DNA of 64,000 bases from Neptuniibacter pectenicola (GCF_001597735.1 NZ_LUTS01000002.1:186001-250000), one strand, 5' to 3'; positions 15,075 to 24,499 are shown, numbered from the stretch's first letter. Numbers and translations are program-made. The notes: a model not told the origin generated them from the sequence alone.

Positions 15075-16547
15075 ATGAATGCGTCTGAACTTTTACTGCA
15101 AAATATTGATGAGCACCAAGTTGTGCGCGTTGATGGCGGACCTGCTTGGGTTGCTAAGCTAGTTGAGCAAGTTCAGCACTATTACCCTGAACACCTTCAC
15201 TGTCATGGTGAGCTTGAGTTACAGGGGTTACAGTCAGCGTTGGCTGAATACCTCGCTGTAGAACCCAGTGCCTCGCTTATTTTACAAGCCTTAAAAACGC
15301 GCTTGGCGACCGGTAAAAAGCTGCTTATTACCGTGCAGTGCGATAGCGTGGATGCGCAAGCGTTAACCTACCTCCTTGGTTTACCCTCCATTTGTGATGA
15401 GCAGGGTGTTGCGGTCATTATTGTTTTGGTCAGTACACCTCAGTTGGTCTCCGTCTTAAAATCCCACTCTGCATTAGCCGCGAAGCTCGATGGTTACTAT
15501 CAGGAACACTTTGATAGTGCGGTATCAGTGGGGTTTAGTGTTAAGCAAAAGGTCCTCGCGGGTTTGATTGTGTTGGGGGTCGGTGCCGCGACGTGGTATG
15601 GCATCGGCGACGATTTTACAGCAGAGACACCGGTTGCTACGGCCACCGATAGGGCGGTGTCACCGGGAAATGGCGTGATCGAGGTTAGTGGTGACGCGGC
15701 GGTAGATCTGCCTGCGGTCAACAAAGCCGTCGATGCTGGCTTGGACGTGGACGAAACGGCTGAGATCATCGCAGAGATAACTGAGCCAGCCCCTGTGGTA
15801 AAAACTCAGGATCGCAGTCCTTTAAGGGTGATCACTCCGGAAGAGATCGATGCGGATCCGGCATTGGTTGCGGATCTGATTGCGGTTGTGAAGCAGGCAA
15901 AAAGTGGCTTAAACACTGATACTGAAACGGTAGAAGGTCATAGTGCTTCTGTGGTGAATGCGGATAAGCCTTATGAGATGGAGGAAACAACGTCATTGGC
16001 CGCGGCCTCTTCGGCGCGTACCTCTGAATCAGTAATCGCTAAACAGGCGTTGGTGGGGCGAGATATACTTAAAGTTGTTTCGACGACGTCCGGTAAACCG
16101 TCTAGCCATCCTCCGTTGTTAGAATCTACCTCCTCAGAAGCGAGGGCTAACACGGTGACGGCCTTCAATAATGAAGAGGAGGTTAGGAAGGTCTTTGGGC
16201 GCTGGCATCAGGCGTGGCAGTCCCAAAATTGGGATCTATACATTGATAGTTATATTCAAAATATGGCGCCTTATGGTGTGGACCTCCCTGTTGATGAGTG
16301 GCGTCGATTTCGGAAGCAGCGCTTATTATCACCTGAGTGGATTAAACTGACATTTGGGACACCGACATTTACACGTTTAAACAGTCACTGGTACCGGGTT
16401 GAGTTTTATCAGCGTTTTGAAAAGCCGGGGTATGCAGATGAGACAACAAAACGGTTGGAGTTACAGTTAACCGCCGAGGGTTGGAGAATCGCATCAGAAG
16501 CAGCTAATGGAACGGTGGTACTCAAACGTCCAGGCCCAGCTCTCTAA
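15075..16547 (+). CDS. Degenerate ExeA-like (pseudo-ATPase) membrane protein with Cds6-type domain
   Basis: 490 residues, same layout as the ATPase at 11065-12906. The N-terminal region (1-150) aligns in pattern with that ATPase: 'SALAEYLAVEPS' parallels 'AELAECLQVPKQ', and 'KKLLITVQCDSVDAQAL' parallels the Walker B stretch. The Walker A is absent ('VDGGPAWVAKL' at 19-29 instead of GxxGTGKTTL). One membrane span lies at about 159-176 ('KVLAGLIVLGVGAATWYG'), then an acidic linker and the C-terminal domain (about 375-490, 'KVFGRWHQAWQSQNWDLYI', ending 'EGWRIASEAANG'). A nucleotide-independent paralogue or partner is inferred. Follows the L,D-transpeptidase by 30 bp. Confidence 0.72.
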   Translation: MNASELLLQNIDEHQVVRVDGGPAWVAKLVEQVQHYYPEHLHCHGELELQGLQSALAEYLAVEPSASLILQALKTRLATGKKLLITVQCDSVDAQALTYLLGLPSICDEQGVAVIIVLVSTPQLVSVLKSHSALAAKLDGYYQEHFDSAVSVGFSVKQKVLAGLIVLGVGAATWYGIGDDFTAETPVATATDRAVSPGNGVIEVSGDAAVDLPAVNKAVDAGLDVDETAEIIAEITEPAPVVKTQDRSPLRVITPEEIDADPALVADLIAVVKQAKSGLNTDTETVEGHSASVVNADKPYEMEETTSLAAASSARTSESVIAKQALVGRDILKVVSTTSGKPSSHPPLLESTSSEARANTVTAFNNEEEVRKVFGRWHQAWQSQNWDLYIDSYIQNMAPYGVDLPVDEWRRFRKQRLLSPEWIKLTFGTPTFTRLNSHWYRVEFYQRFEKPGYADETTKRLELQLTAEGWRIASEAANGTVVLKRPGPAL

Positions 16548-16578
16548 TCGTTTTAGGTTTATTCATTCTTGCTGTCAT

Positions 16579-16608
16579 AAAAAAACGCTCCTAAAGAGCG
16601 TTTTTTTA
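16579..16608. terminator. Bidirectional terminator between convergent Cds6-domain genes
   Basis: AACGCTC-ctaaa-GAGCGTT stem with A-run on the left and T-run on the right ('aaaaaacgctc' / 'gagcgttttttt'); it can serve both the gene ending at 16547 and the minus-strand gene ending at 16640. Confidence 0.9.
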
Positions 16609-16639
16609 TGTGTCGTTTAAGTGGGTGTTTGCTAAGGCC

Positions 16640-18115
16640 TTAGTGTATCAACCCGAGACTTCTTTCTAAGCTGATTTTCCACTGGCCGGATGTATTCACC
16701 ATGAGGACGCGTTTTTTGACCGCATCTTTATAGGTATCAGACTGGTAGCGTTGCTCAAAGCGTGCTTCGACCAAGTTAGGGCTGAGACGTTTGATAGTGA
16801 TATTACTCACATCAACGCGGATAAAGGCGGGTTTGGATATGCGTTGTTGGCGCTGTGTAACCCATTGGTTATGGTTTAGTTTTGCATTCGGGCGATAGAC
16901 GTCGGTATACGCATTAATATAGCCCTGATGATCTTTGTTGCTCCATGCGCTGGCCCAGTTTTGTAAGTGTTGGGTTACTTGCTGCTCAAGCGTGTCTTGC
17001 GCATCACTAGGCAGTGCTTTCGCAACAGGTCGAGAGACCTGTTGGCTTTGACCTGCGGTTTCAACGACGCTGCTTGGTGACGCGATGGGTGTCTTAGGGG
17101 ATACAGTCGTGTTTTGGCTAGGCGGTGCTACAACAGCCACTTGAGCTGTGGCTTGCGCTACTTTAATCGCTTTAGCGGGTTCTTTTGTTGTGTCAGGCAG
17201 GTGAGGCTTTTGCTCTACCTTTGCCGCTGAAAGTTGTATAGGTGTGCTTGCGGTTGGGTTGCTAACGAGGAGTAACTGGTCAGCGCTATTGCCCGATAGA
17301 TCGCTAGGTACACGGTCAATCATTGTCAGTTCAGGGCCTGTAGATACGCTGCCCAGATCCAATGCTTTACTATAGGCCTGAGAGGCGAGTGTTGCGTAAA
17401 GCTCTTTTAAGTTGCTATGCACTTGTGCATAACTAGGGTGCGTCTGGAAAGCCTGCTGTAATGTTTCGATCGCTTTAGGGAAATTACCCTCTTCAGCATA
17501 AATAACCGCTAGATTGTTAAACGCTTCCGGTCGGTCAGGATAGGTGGTCATTAGGTTTTGGAAAATAGCTTTAGCGGACGCTTTATCTCCCATCTGATTA
17601 GTAATGATACCTTTCGTCAGCTTAGCAGCTGCCATATTAGGGTTGTCAGCGATCAGTTTATCGATGCCTGAGAGCGCTGCTTTATGTTGTCCCTGTTGGC
17701 TTAGCTTTAGAATGTTAGCAATCTCAGGCGATGTTTGCTGAGGTGTTGGTGTGCTAATACTGACGGTTGTAATGTAATCTTGCGGCGGTTTGTTGGCCTC
17801 ATCTGTAGAGGAGGGCGTGCCGTTGACTCGGTTTTCTTTTTCTTCAGCGAGCCATGCATGTATCTCTGACAGCTTGCTGTTCATCCATTCATCATCAATA
17901 TCTGCCGTACGCATGTCGGCTTGTGCTGTCGCTTTTTCTGGGTCGCAGCTATATTCATTAGTGCGGCCACCGTTATAACAAAAGCCGGTATCGGATGACT
18001 TAACAGCGGTTTTTTGTGTAAGTGCTCCGCAGCCCGTTAGAATGGAGGCTGAAATAATAGCGCTAATCGCTGTGCGGAGTCGTTTGTTTTTGATGTCTAG
18101 TTCGAATATCTGCAT
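16640..18115 (-). CDS. TPR lipoprotein with C-terminal Cds6-type domain
   Basis: 491 residues. The lipobox 'ILTGC' gives Cys29 after a somewhat long signal sequence; residue +2 is Gly, so outer-membrane sorting is likely. TPR units run from about 135 to 250 ('ILKLSQQGQHKAALSGIDKL', 'AFNNLAVIYAEEGNFPKAI'). A low-complexity Thr/Ala/Pro linker leads to the NTF2-like domain (about 375-491, 'QNWASAWSNKDHQGYINAY', 'GQWKISLERS'). TPR arrays usually scaffold partner proteins. Its location among three other genes with the same terminal domain suggests it serves the same envelope process. Convergent with the pseudo-ATPase gene. Confidence 0.85.
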   Translation of the reverse strand: MQIFELDIKNKRLRTAISAIISASILTGCGALTQKTAVKSSDTGFCYNGGRTNEYSCDPEKATAQADMRTADIDDEWMNSKLSEIHAWLAEEKENRVNGTPSSTDEANKPPQDYITTVSISTPTPQQTSPEIANILKLSQQGQHKAALSGIDKLIADNPNMAAAKLTKGIITNQMGDKASAKAIFQNLMTTYPDRPEAFNNLAVIYAEEGNFPKAIETLQQAFQTHPSYAQVHSNLKELYATLASQAYSKALDLGSVSTGPELTMIDRVPSDLSGNSADQLLLVSNPTASTPIQLSAAKVEQKPHLPDTTKEPAKAIKVAQATAQVAVVAPPSQNTTVSPKTPIASPSSVVETAGQSQQVSRPVAKALPSDAQDTLEQQVTQHLQNWASAWSNKDHQGYINAYTDVYRPNAKLNHNQWVTQRQQRISKPAFIRVDVSNITIKRLSPNLVEARFEQRYQSDTYKDAVKKRVLMVNTSGQWKISLERSLGLIH

Positions 18116-18328
18116 GGATTAAGGCGTGTCAAATGATGATTTAGGGGATGATTATACCCATATAGATAGGCATGTCATATTTTAAAATGGCATTTTTCCA
18201 TACTGGTTAGATAGTTGAATTAATGGGAAAATGCTAAGTTATAGAGAGAACCTACGAAAGCGTTTGATCTGCGACGTTAAGGGTTGTATCTAGGTTCTTA
18301 AGGCGTAACTGGCCGACTAATTTAATAG

Positions 18329-20002
18329 ATGAATACAGGACGCTATTCAGTGATAAAAGTGAAACAAAGTTTAGCATTGCTCATCATGCTCATGTTTTCT
18401 GGGACGGTACTGTCAGAAACAGAAGGCGAATGGGGTTATCCAATGCAGCCCGGTGAGTCGGTGTGGAGCATTGCCCATGAACTGCTGACGGATTGGCGAG
18501 AATGGAAAACCATCGAACGCCTCAATAATATTAGTAATGATCGACAGATGTTACCGGGCACGGTGCTTAAAATACCGCGCTCGTTAATTAGAGAGCGCCA
18601 GTCAGACATTACCATTCTTGATGTAAGTGGTACGGTGACTGCCCAAGTTGTGATGAATGACGGCTCGGTTAAAGCCCATTTACCCCTTGTTCGAGGCCAG
18701 AGTTTAGGCCAAGGCGACCAGATTAAAACCTCACCTCAATCATCGGTGTTATTAGAGTTTGATGATGGTACGCAGGTTTTAATTCTTGAAAATAGTTTAC
18801 TTAAAATCAAGCAAGCGACGGTGGTTGGCAGTAAACGTAAGGTTGTGGATATCAAGGTCTTCCTTGAAGAGGGTGAGGCAGAGATTAGAGCGAATCCAGC
18901 TAAAGTGCCCGGTTCGCAGTTTTTAATTGATACGCCAGTTGCGTTTGCGACAACTAAAGGCACCACATACCGTGTACGTGCAAAAGAAGCGAGTACGGCT
19001 GCAGAGGTTATCGAAGGTAAGATCGGTGTAGAAAATAGGTTAGGTGGCACAACGGTAGGTCAAGGGTATGGAACCTTAGCTAAAGCGAACCAGCCGCCCG
19101 CTAAGCCGAAAAAGCTTCTTCCTGCGCCGGAGTTACCTGATTTAAGTGCACCGATTCATTACCTCCCAGGTAAATTGGTGTGGAATGAGTTAGAGGGAGC
19201 GGCTAAATACAGAGGGCAGATATCCCCTGATCAGCTGCTTACCTCGATTACCTATGACTCAATATCTAATCAGCCAAAAATGGGTTTACCGGCATCGCTT
19301 CAAGATAAAACCTACTGGCTCAGGGTGAGCGCAATTGGTGAAGAGGGGTTACAGGGCTTGTCTTCTGTACAGAAAATAACGGTTGATGCCCGTCCTTTCC
19401 CTCCGGTTCGCCAAGCGCCGCGTCCATCGGATGCTATCTATTCAGGCGAGGTTGAGTTTATCTGGTCACGTCCGGAAATGGCTGAACGCTTCCAAATGGA
19501 TATCGCCACTGATCAGCGTTTTGAAACGGTGACCCTGCACGAAGAGGAAATATCTGATACGCGGTTTACTGCCACGATTATGGAGCCTGGTCATTACTAT
19601 TGGCGAGTAACCAGTGTGACATCGCAAGGCAAAGTGGGTCCTCTCGGTTTGGCTGGTGAGTTTACGGTGAAGCCTGTTCCGGCTAAACCTGAGTTGCAAG
19701 CACCGGTGAGTAGTGAGGATGAAATGTTCTTTAGCTGGAATGCAGAGCAGGATATTGCGTACTACCAACTGCAACTTGCTAACGATCAGGCCTTCAATGA
19801 TATACAGGTTGACGAAACCACAGAGCGTGCTGAATTAGCGATTGATAAGCCGCAGCCTGGCACCTACTACATACGTGTTAGAGCGTTTGATGCAGATGAT
19901 TACGCAGGGGAGTGGACGGCGCCGCAACAGGTTGAACAGCCTATTGAAAATTGGTGGCCATTGATCTTCTCCGGTGCGGCAACGTTACTGTTGATGTTGT
20001 AA
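18329..20002 (+). CDS. LysM - FecR - FN3-like periplasmic protein with C-terminal membrane anchor
   Basis: 557 residues. Signal peptide, then a LysM-type peptidoglycan-binding domain ('QPGESVWSIAHELLTDWREW', ending 'LPGTVLKIP'), a FecR domain ('LPLVRGQSLGQGDQIKTSPQ', 'VEGKIG'-like 'EVIEGKIGVEN'), two or three beta-sandwich repeats of FN3 type ('FIWSRPEMAERFQMDIA', 'YYWRVTSVTSQGKVG') and a final hydrophobic segment ('WWPLIFSGAATLLLML'). Proteins of this design are usually encoded beside CHASE2 sensors, as here. The stop and the next ATG overlap (TAATG). The start may instead be GTG 18350, which has AGGA-like spacing and removes seven residues before the signal peptide. Confidence 0.88.
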   Translation: MNTGRYSVIKVKQSLALLIMLMFSGTVLSETEGEWGYPMQPGESVWSIAHELLTDWREWKTIERLNNISNDRQMLPGTVLKIPRSLIRERQSDITILDVSGTVTAQVVMNDGSVKAHLPLVRGQSLGQGDQIKTSPQSSVLLEFDDGTQVLILENSLLKIKQATVVGSKRKVVDIKVFLEEGEAEIRANPAKVPGSQFLIDTPVAFATTKGTTYRVRAKEASTAAEVIEGKIGVENRLGGTTVGQGYGTLAKANQPPAKPKKLLPAPELPDLSAPIHYLPGKLVWNELEGAAKYRGQISPDQLLTSITYDSISNQPKMGLPASLQDKTYWLRVSAIGEEGLQGLSSVQKITVDARPFPPVRQAPRPSDAIYSGEVEFIWSRPEMAERFQMDIATDQRFETVTLHEEEISDTRFTATIMEPGHYYWRVTSVTSQGKVGPLGLAGEFTVKPVPAKPELQAPVSSEDEMFFSWNAEQDIAYYQLQLANDQAFNDIQVDETTERAELAIDKPQPGTYYIRVRAFDADDYAGEWTAPQQVEQPIENWWPLIFSGAATLLLML

Positions 20003-21138
20003 TGCGAGAGGGCGTCCGGTTTTTAGCCCTATCGATCTTGTCGTTAGTGATTGTGATTTTAGTTGGCTCTTCCTCATTAACGGTTTGGTTTGATCGGGTC
20101 GCTTATGACGTGCTTAATCAGTACTACGCATCTGTTAACTATGCGGCGTCTGACGTGGTGTTAATTGATATTGACCAAGCGAGTATTGATCGTTTTTCGG
20201 GCTGGCCGTTTGATCGTAGTGTTCACGCAAGGGCGATAGACGCGCTTAACTCGGCGGATGTTTCATCGATTACGTACAATGTTGCGTTTGTGGGTGCCCG
20301 TGGAACTCTGGGCGCTGGTGATGAGCAGTTGATGGATGCGATTAAGCGGAGCGGGCGTGTTGTATTACCGTTGATTGCGGAAAATAATCAGGAGTTAAAG
20401 CCTCTAGATAAGCCTGAGCTGCCGGGGGCTATTCTGGGTCATGCGGACCTCTCTTTGGATGAGGATGCCCATCTTCGACGTCACTACCTTTATGCGGGCT
20501 TGGGTTTCCCCCGTTGGCCTAGTTTATCCCTAGCGTCCCTCTATATTTATGCCCCCGTCAAAGCAGATGATTTTTCGGGCTTAAGAACACCCTATCTGCA
20601 CGTTGGCTTTTCTAAATTATGGAGCCGTGATTACGAGCTACTTTTACCCTTTGGTTTAGCTTCGTTTAGCGATCGGGTGTTACGTTACCCGTTGTGGGCT
20701 TTGCTGGAGGGTAAGATCCCGGTTGAAAGAATCCGTAATAAAGCGGTGTTTGTCGGACTTAATGCGCCAACGGTTGAGGATAGGTTACAGGTCTCGTCAA
20801 CGGATGCGTTTTTCTCCACAGAGGTCCATGCATTTCTTTTTAGCACATTAAACCGAGGTTATACCTTATCTCCCTCCCTATCAGTGTGGGCTGTGACATT
20901 AGGTGTTTTGGCAACATTATGCTGGAGTATGGTCTTGGCGCGCTTGCCTTTAGACTTGCGGTTGCTCGGCCTGAGTATGTTATTACTGTTGCTGAGTGTG
21001 CCGGTTTGGTTGTTATCATTTGGGTACTGGTTAAGCATCATGCCGATGTTGGCGGGTATTAGTTCGATGAGTGTTATCTTAATGTTTGGGCGGGTATTGG
21101 ATTTTTGTGTAGGTATAAAAAAGCCCCAGATTAACTGA
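20002..21138 (+). CDS. CHASE2-domain membrane sensor lacking an output domain
   Basis: 378 residues from the ATG at 20002, which overlaps the previous stop (TAATG); a longer frame to 19951 would run into that gene. N-terminal membrane segment ('FLALSILSLVIVILVG'), then the extracytoplasmic CHASE2 domain ('DVVLIDIDQASIDRFSGWPFDRSVHA', 'ITYNVAFVGARG', 'IRNKAVFVGLNAPTVEDR') and three C-terminal membrane segments. In most CHASE2 proteins an adenylate cyclase or kinase follows. Here only about ten residues remain after the last segment, so signal output must go through a partner, possibly the LysM-FecR protein. Confidence 0.9.
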   Translation: MREGVRFLALSILSLVIVILVGSSSLTVWFDRVAYDVLNQYYASVNYAASDVVLIDIDQASIDRFSGWPFDRSVHARAIDALNSADVSSITYNVAFVGARGTLGAGDEQLMDAIKRSGRVVLPLIAENNQELKPLDKPELPGAILGHADLSLDEDAHLRRHYLYAGLGFPRWPSLSLASLYIYAPVKADDFSGLRTPYLHVGFSKLWSRDYELLLPFGLASFSDRVLRYPLWALLEGKIPVERIRNKAVFVGLNAPTVEDRLQVSSTDAFFSTEVHAFLFSTLNRGYTLSPSLSVWAVTLGVLATLCWSMVLARLPLDLRLLGLSMLLLLLSVPVWLLSFGYWLSIMPMLAGISSMSVILMFGRVLDFCVGIKKPQIN

Positions 21139-21143
21139 GGCCT
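21113..21143 (-). terminator. Terminator of the purD transcript, overlapping the CHASE2 gene end
   Basis: On the minus strand GGCCTCAG-ttaat-CTGGGGCT pairs fully with G-U wobbles and is followed by TTTTT. It overlaps the last codons of the CHASE2 gene. Confidence 0.6.
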
Positions 21144-21163
21144 TATATGAGCATGTTTAATGC

Positions 21164-22450
21164 TTAACTATTTTGCTCGCGGGCAATAGCGCGGTAAGCG
21201 ATATCTGTCCGGAAGTAAGCACCTTCCCAGTTGACCTGCTTTAAGAGTTCATAGGCGCGCTGTTGCGCATCAGTGACCGTATCACCGAGTGCTGTCACAC
21301 ATAGAACGCGACCGCCAGCAGTAACGACGTTGCCATCGACTAGCTGGGTGCCAGCATGGAACACTTTCGTTCCTTCAGGGTAGTGGCTAGGAAAGCTGAT
21401 TACATCACCTTTACCATAATCACCCGGATAGCCGCCGGCCGCCATAACGACACCTACGGCTTTACGGTCATCCCAATCAGCAGTTGTTTGATCAAGCTTC
21501 TTGTCGAGCGCTGCATTACACATATCGACGAGGCTAGATTTTAAACGCAACATAATCGGTTGTGTTTCAGGGTCACCAAAACGGCAGTTATATTCGATAA
21601 CTTTCGGTGTACCATCCGCTTGAATCATGAGGCCTGCATATAAAAAGCCAGTGTACTCATTGCCTTCAGCTTTCATGCCATTTACGGTCGGCATGATCAC
21701 TTCATCCATGATGCGTTGATCAATCTCAGGTGTGACTACTGGGGCAGGGGAGTAAGCGCCCATACCGCCGGTATTAGGTCCTGTATCACCATTGCCTACA
21801 CGTTTATGATCTTGGCTGGTTGCCATCGGTAGCACATGGTCACCATCGACAATAACGATGTAGGAGGCTTCTTCACCTTCAAGGAACTCTTCAATAACGA
21901 CTCGGCTACCAGCTTCACCAAAGGCGTTGCCCGCTAGCATATCTTTGATGGCATCTTCGGCTTCTTGCAGTGTCATCGCTACGATAACGCCTTTACCTGC
22001 CGCTAACCCATCCGCTTTGACAACGATTGGTGCGCCTTTTTCGCGAACATACGCTAGGGCTGGTTCTATCTCTGTAAAGTTTTCATATTCAGCCGTCGGA
22101 ATGTTTTGACGGGCGAGGAAATCTTTAGTGAATGCTTTAGAGCCTTCCAGTTGAGCGGCGCCTTGGGTCGGGCCAAAGATGCGTAGACCTTCGTTTTGGA
22201 AATGGTCAACGATGCCTGCCACAAGCGGTGCTTCAGGTCCGACGATGCTTAAGTCGATGCGGTTATCTTTAGCAAAAGCAGATAGGCCTTCAAGATCCAT
22301 TACGTCGAGAGCAACGTTTTGCATCTTAGCTTCTTGTGCTGTAGCGGCATTACCCGGTGCGACAAAAACATGATCTACATTTGAGTCCTGGGAAACAGAC
22401 CATGCTAACGCGTGTTCGCGGCCACCTGAGCCAATAATGAGTATGTTCAT
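21164..22450 (-). CDS. purD: Phosphoribosylamine-glycine ligase (GAR synthetase)
   Basis: Second step of de novo purine synthesis: 5-phosphoribosylamine + glycine + ATP to GAR. ATP-grasp enzyme of normal length (428-430 residues) with 'MNILIIGSGGREHALAW', 'DGLAAGKGVIVA', 'GPNTGGMGAYSPAP' and 'EYNCRFGDPETQ'. I prefer the ATG at 22450 because AGGA lies 10 nt upstream; an ATG two codons earlier (22456) is only 4 nt from it. Last gene of the fis-purH-purD direction, 120 bp after purH with a hairpin between. Confidence 0.96.
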   Translation of the reverse strand: MNILIIGSGGREHALAWSVSQDSNVDHVFVAPGNAATAQEAKMQNVALDVMDLEGLSAFAKDNRIDLSIVGPEAPLVAGIVDHFQNEGLRIFGPTQGAAQLEGSKAFTKDFLARQNIPTAEYENFTEIEPALAYVREKGAPIVVKADGLAAGKGVIVAMTLQEAEDAIKDMLAGNAFGEAGSRVVIEEFLEGEEASYIVIVDGDHVLPMATSQDHKRVGNGDTGPNTGGMGAYSPAPVVTPEIDQRIMDEVIMPTVNGMKAEGNEYTGFLYAGLMIQADGTPKVIEYNCRFGDPETQPIMLRLKSSLVDMCNAALDKKLDQTTADWDDRKAVGVVMAAGGYPGDYGKGDVISFPSHYPEGTKVFHAGTQLVDGNVVTAGGRVLCVTALGDTVTDAQQRAYELLKQVNWEGAYFRTDIAYRAIAREQNS

Positions 22451-22471
22451 TTTCATTAATTCCTAAACAGT

Positions 22472-22507
22472 AAACCCCGCGTCTGATTTTTTCAGACCGG
22501 GGTTTTT
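22472..22507. terminator. Hairpin between purH and purD
   Basis: AAACCCC-gc-GTCTGA / TCAGAC-c-GGGGTTT forms a strong stem (22472-22507). The T-run lies on the plus-strand side, whereas both genes are on the minus strand, so in the purHD mRNA it is an intercistronic hairpin with no U-tract. It could tune purD expression or stop antisense transcription. Confidence 0.6.
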
Positions 22508-22577
22508 GGCAATAAGCTTACCTAGGGTTTACGTGGCTAGGGTTTAGCCTACCGAGTAGGCCTATTGCAAAATGTAC

Positions 22578-24158
22578 TTAGTGACGGAAGTGGCGCATGC
22601 CAGTGAAGACCATAGCCATGCCATGTTCGTTCGCTGCATCAATCACTTCTTGGTCACGCATAGAGCCACCAGGTTGGATGACGGCTTTGATGCCTGCTGC
22701 TGCGGCTGAATCAATGCCGTCGCGGAATGGGAAGAAAGCGTCAGATGCCATCACGGAACCTTTAACTTCTAACCCTTCATCAGCGGCTTTAATACCTGCA
22801 ATCTTCGCGCTGTAAACGCGGCTCATCTGGCCTGCGCCAATACCGATTGTCTGACCGTCTTTAGCATAAACAATGGCGTTGGATTTAACCGCTTTCGCAA
22901 CTTCCCAGCAGAAAAGTAGATCACGGATCTCTTTTTCTGTTGGTTGAACTTGGGTTACGACTTTAAGTTCAGATGCATCAACACGGCCAAGATCGCGATC
23001 TTGGACAAGCAGTCCACCGTTAACGCGTTTGTAATCGAAGCTGTGTGCGCGATCTGCGGACCATTCGCCGCACTGGAGTAAGCGCACGTTTGGTTTAGTC
23101 GAAATAATATCTGATGCTTCTTGGGTCACGGTAGGGGCAATAATTACCTCTACAAATTGACGCTCAACGATCGCACTGGCGGTTGCTGCATCTAGCTCGC
23201 GGTTGAACGCAATAATGCCGCCAAATGCTGAGGTTGGGTCAGTCTGAAAAGCACGGTTATAGGCTTCCAGAATGTCTTTACCTATAGCAACACCACATGG
23301 GTTAGCATGTTTAACGATAACGCAGGCCGGTTCATTAAATGGTTTTACACATTCGAGTGCTGCATCTGTATCTGCTACGTTATTGAAAGATAGCGCTTTG
23401 CCTTGTAGCTGGCGAGCGGTTGCAACGGACGCTTCTGCCGGATCTGCTTCAACGTAGAATGCCGCACGCTGGTGAGGGTTCTCACCGTAACGCATATCTT
23501 GTGCTTTGATAAACTGTGTATTGAACGTGCGAGGGAAAACAGCGGGTTTGTCCTCTTCACTTTCAACGATCGCGCCTAAATAGTTTGCGATCATGCCGTC
23601 GTATCCTGCTGTATGCTCGAACGCTTTAACGGCAAGGTCAAAGCGTGTTGCATGGGATAGGCCTTGCTGTTCATCTAATTCAGTTACGATAGCATCGTAA
23701 TCAGACGCATTGACGACAATCGCAACATCTTTATGGTTTTTCGCAGCGGAACGCACCATTGTTGGACCACCAATGTCGATGTTTTCAATCGCCATAGGCA
23801 GGTCGCAATCTGGACGAGCAATGGTGGCTGCAAAAGGGTAAAGGTTCACAATTACCATATCGATAGGCTGAATATCGTGTTCGGACATGATGCCATCATC
23901 TTGTCCGCGACGACCTAAGATACCGCCATGCACTTTAGGGTGCAGAGTCTTTACGCGGCCATCCATCATTTCAGGAAAGCCTGTGTAATCGGATACTTCA
24001 ACTGCGGGGATATCATTTTCTTTTAGTAGCTTATAAGTGCCACCTGTCGAAAGGATCTCAACGCCGCGAGCGTTTAGGGCTTGTGCGAATTCAACGATAC
24101 CTGATTTGTCTGATACGCTGATCAAAGCACGGCGAACGGGAGTGATGTTCTCTGCCAT
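22578..24158 (-). CDS. purH: Bifunctional AICAR formyltransferase / IMP cyclohydrolase
   Basis: Last two steps of IMP synthesis. 526 residues: N-terminal MGS-like cyclohydrolase domain ('[19 protein letters not shown]', '[10 protein letters not shown]', '[16 protein letters not shown]') and C-terminal AICARFT domain ('[14 protein letters not shown]', '[10 protein letters not shown]', '[12 protein letters not shown]', '[12 protein letters not shown]'). The start is the ATG at 24158 ('[12 protein letters not shown]'); the frame reaches a TTG at 24182 with no family resemblance in the added residues. Lies 36 bp after fis, probably partly read from the fis promoter. Confidence 0.96.
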   Translation of the reverse strand: MAENITPVRRALISVSDKSGIVEFAQALNARGVEILSTGGTYKLLKENDIPAVEVSDYTGFPEMMDGRVKTLHPKVHGGILGRRGQDDGIMSEHDIQPIDMVIVNLYPFAATIARPDCDLPMAIENIDIGGPTMVRSAAKNHKDVAIVVNASDYDAIVTELDEQQGLSHATRFDLAVKAFEHTAGYDGMIANYLGAIVESEEDKPAVFPRTFNTQFIKAQDMRYGENPHQRAAFYVEADPAEASVATARQLQGKALSFNNVADTDAALECVKPFNEPACVIVKHANPCGVAIGKDILEAYNRAFQTDPTSAFGGIIAFNRELDAATASAIVERQFVEVIIAPTVTQEASDIISTKPNVRLLQCGEWSADRAHSFDYKRVNGGLLVQDRDLGRVDASELKVVTQVQPTEKEIRDLLFCWEVAKAVKSNAIVYAKDGQTIGIGAGQMSRVYSAKIAGIKAADEGLEVKGSVMASDAFFPFRDGIDSAAAAGIKAVIQPGGSMRDQEVIDAANEHGMAMVFTGMRHFRH

Positions 24159-24194
24159 TGTGTCTGGATTCCGAGTAGTCAAAAAAATGGGGGA

Positions 24195-24479
24195 TTAAAG
24201 CAAGCCGTACTGCTTCAGCTTTTTACGAAGCGTACCGCGGTTTAGACCCAGTAACTGGGATGCTTTAGTCTGATTATCTTTAGTGTATGTCATTACCGTT
24301 TCAAAAAGAGGGGCTTCAATTTCAGAAAGCACCATCTGATAAACATCGGTTACAGGCTGTCCATCAAGTTGACGGAAATAGCTGTTTAATGACTGCTCTA
24401 CATTATCGCGTAAAGTATGATTCGCAGCTTCAGTTGAGTTGGGAGCGAATGTTGGTTGTTTAATCTCTTTATATTCCAC
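24195..24479 (-). CDS. fis: Nucleoid-associated regulator Fis
   Basis: 94 residues. The C-terminal helix-turn-helix 'NQTKASQLLGLNRGTLRKKL' is the Fis DNA-binding motif, and the middle 'LDGQPVTDVYQMVLSEIEAP' is the dimer core. Fis bends DNA and acts at rRNA promoters, origins and recombination sites. It follows dusB by 20 bp, as in Escherichia coli, so it is expressed from the dusB promoter. Confidence 0.97.
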   Translation of the reverse strand: MEYKEIKQPTFAPNSTEAANHTLRDNVEQSLNSYFRQLDGQPVTDVYQMVLSEIEAPLFETVMTYTKDNQTKASQLLGLNRGTLRKKLKQYGLL

Positions 24480-24499
24480 AGTACTTATTATCCAATCTA

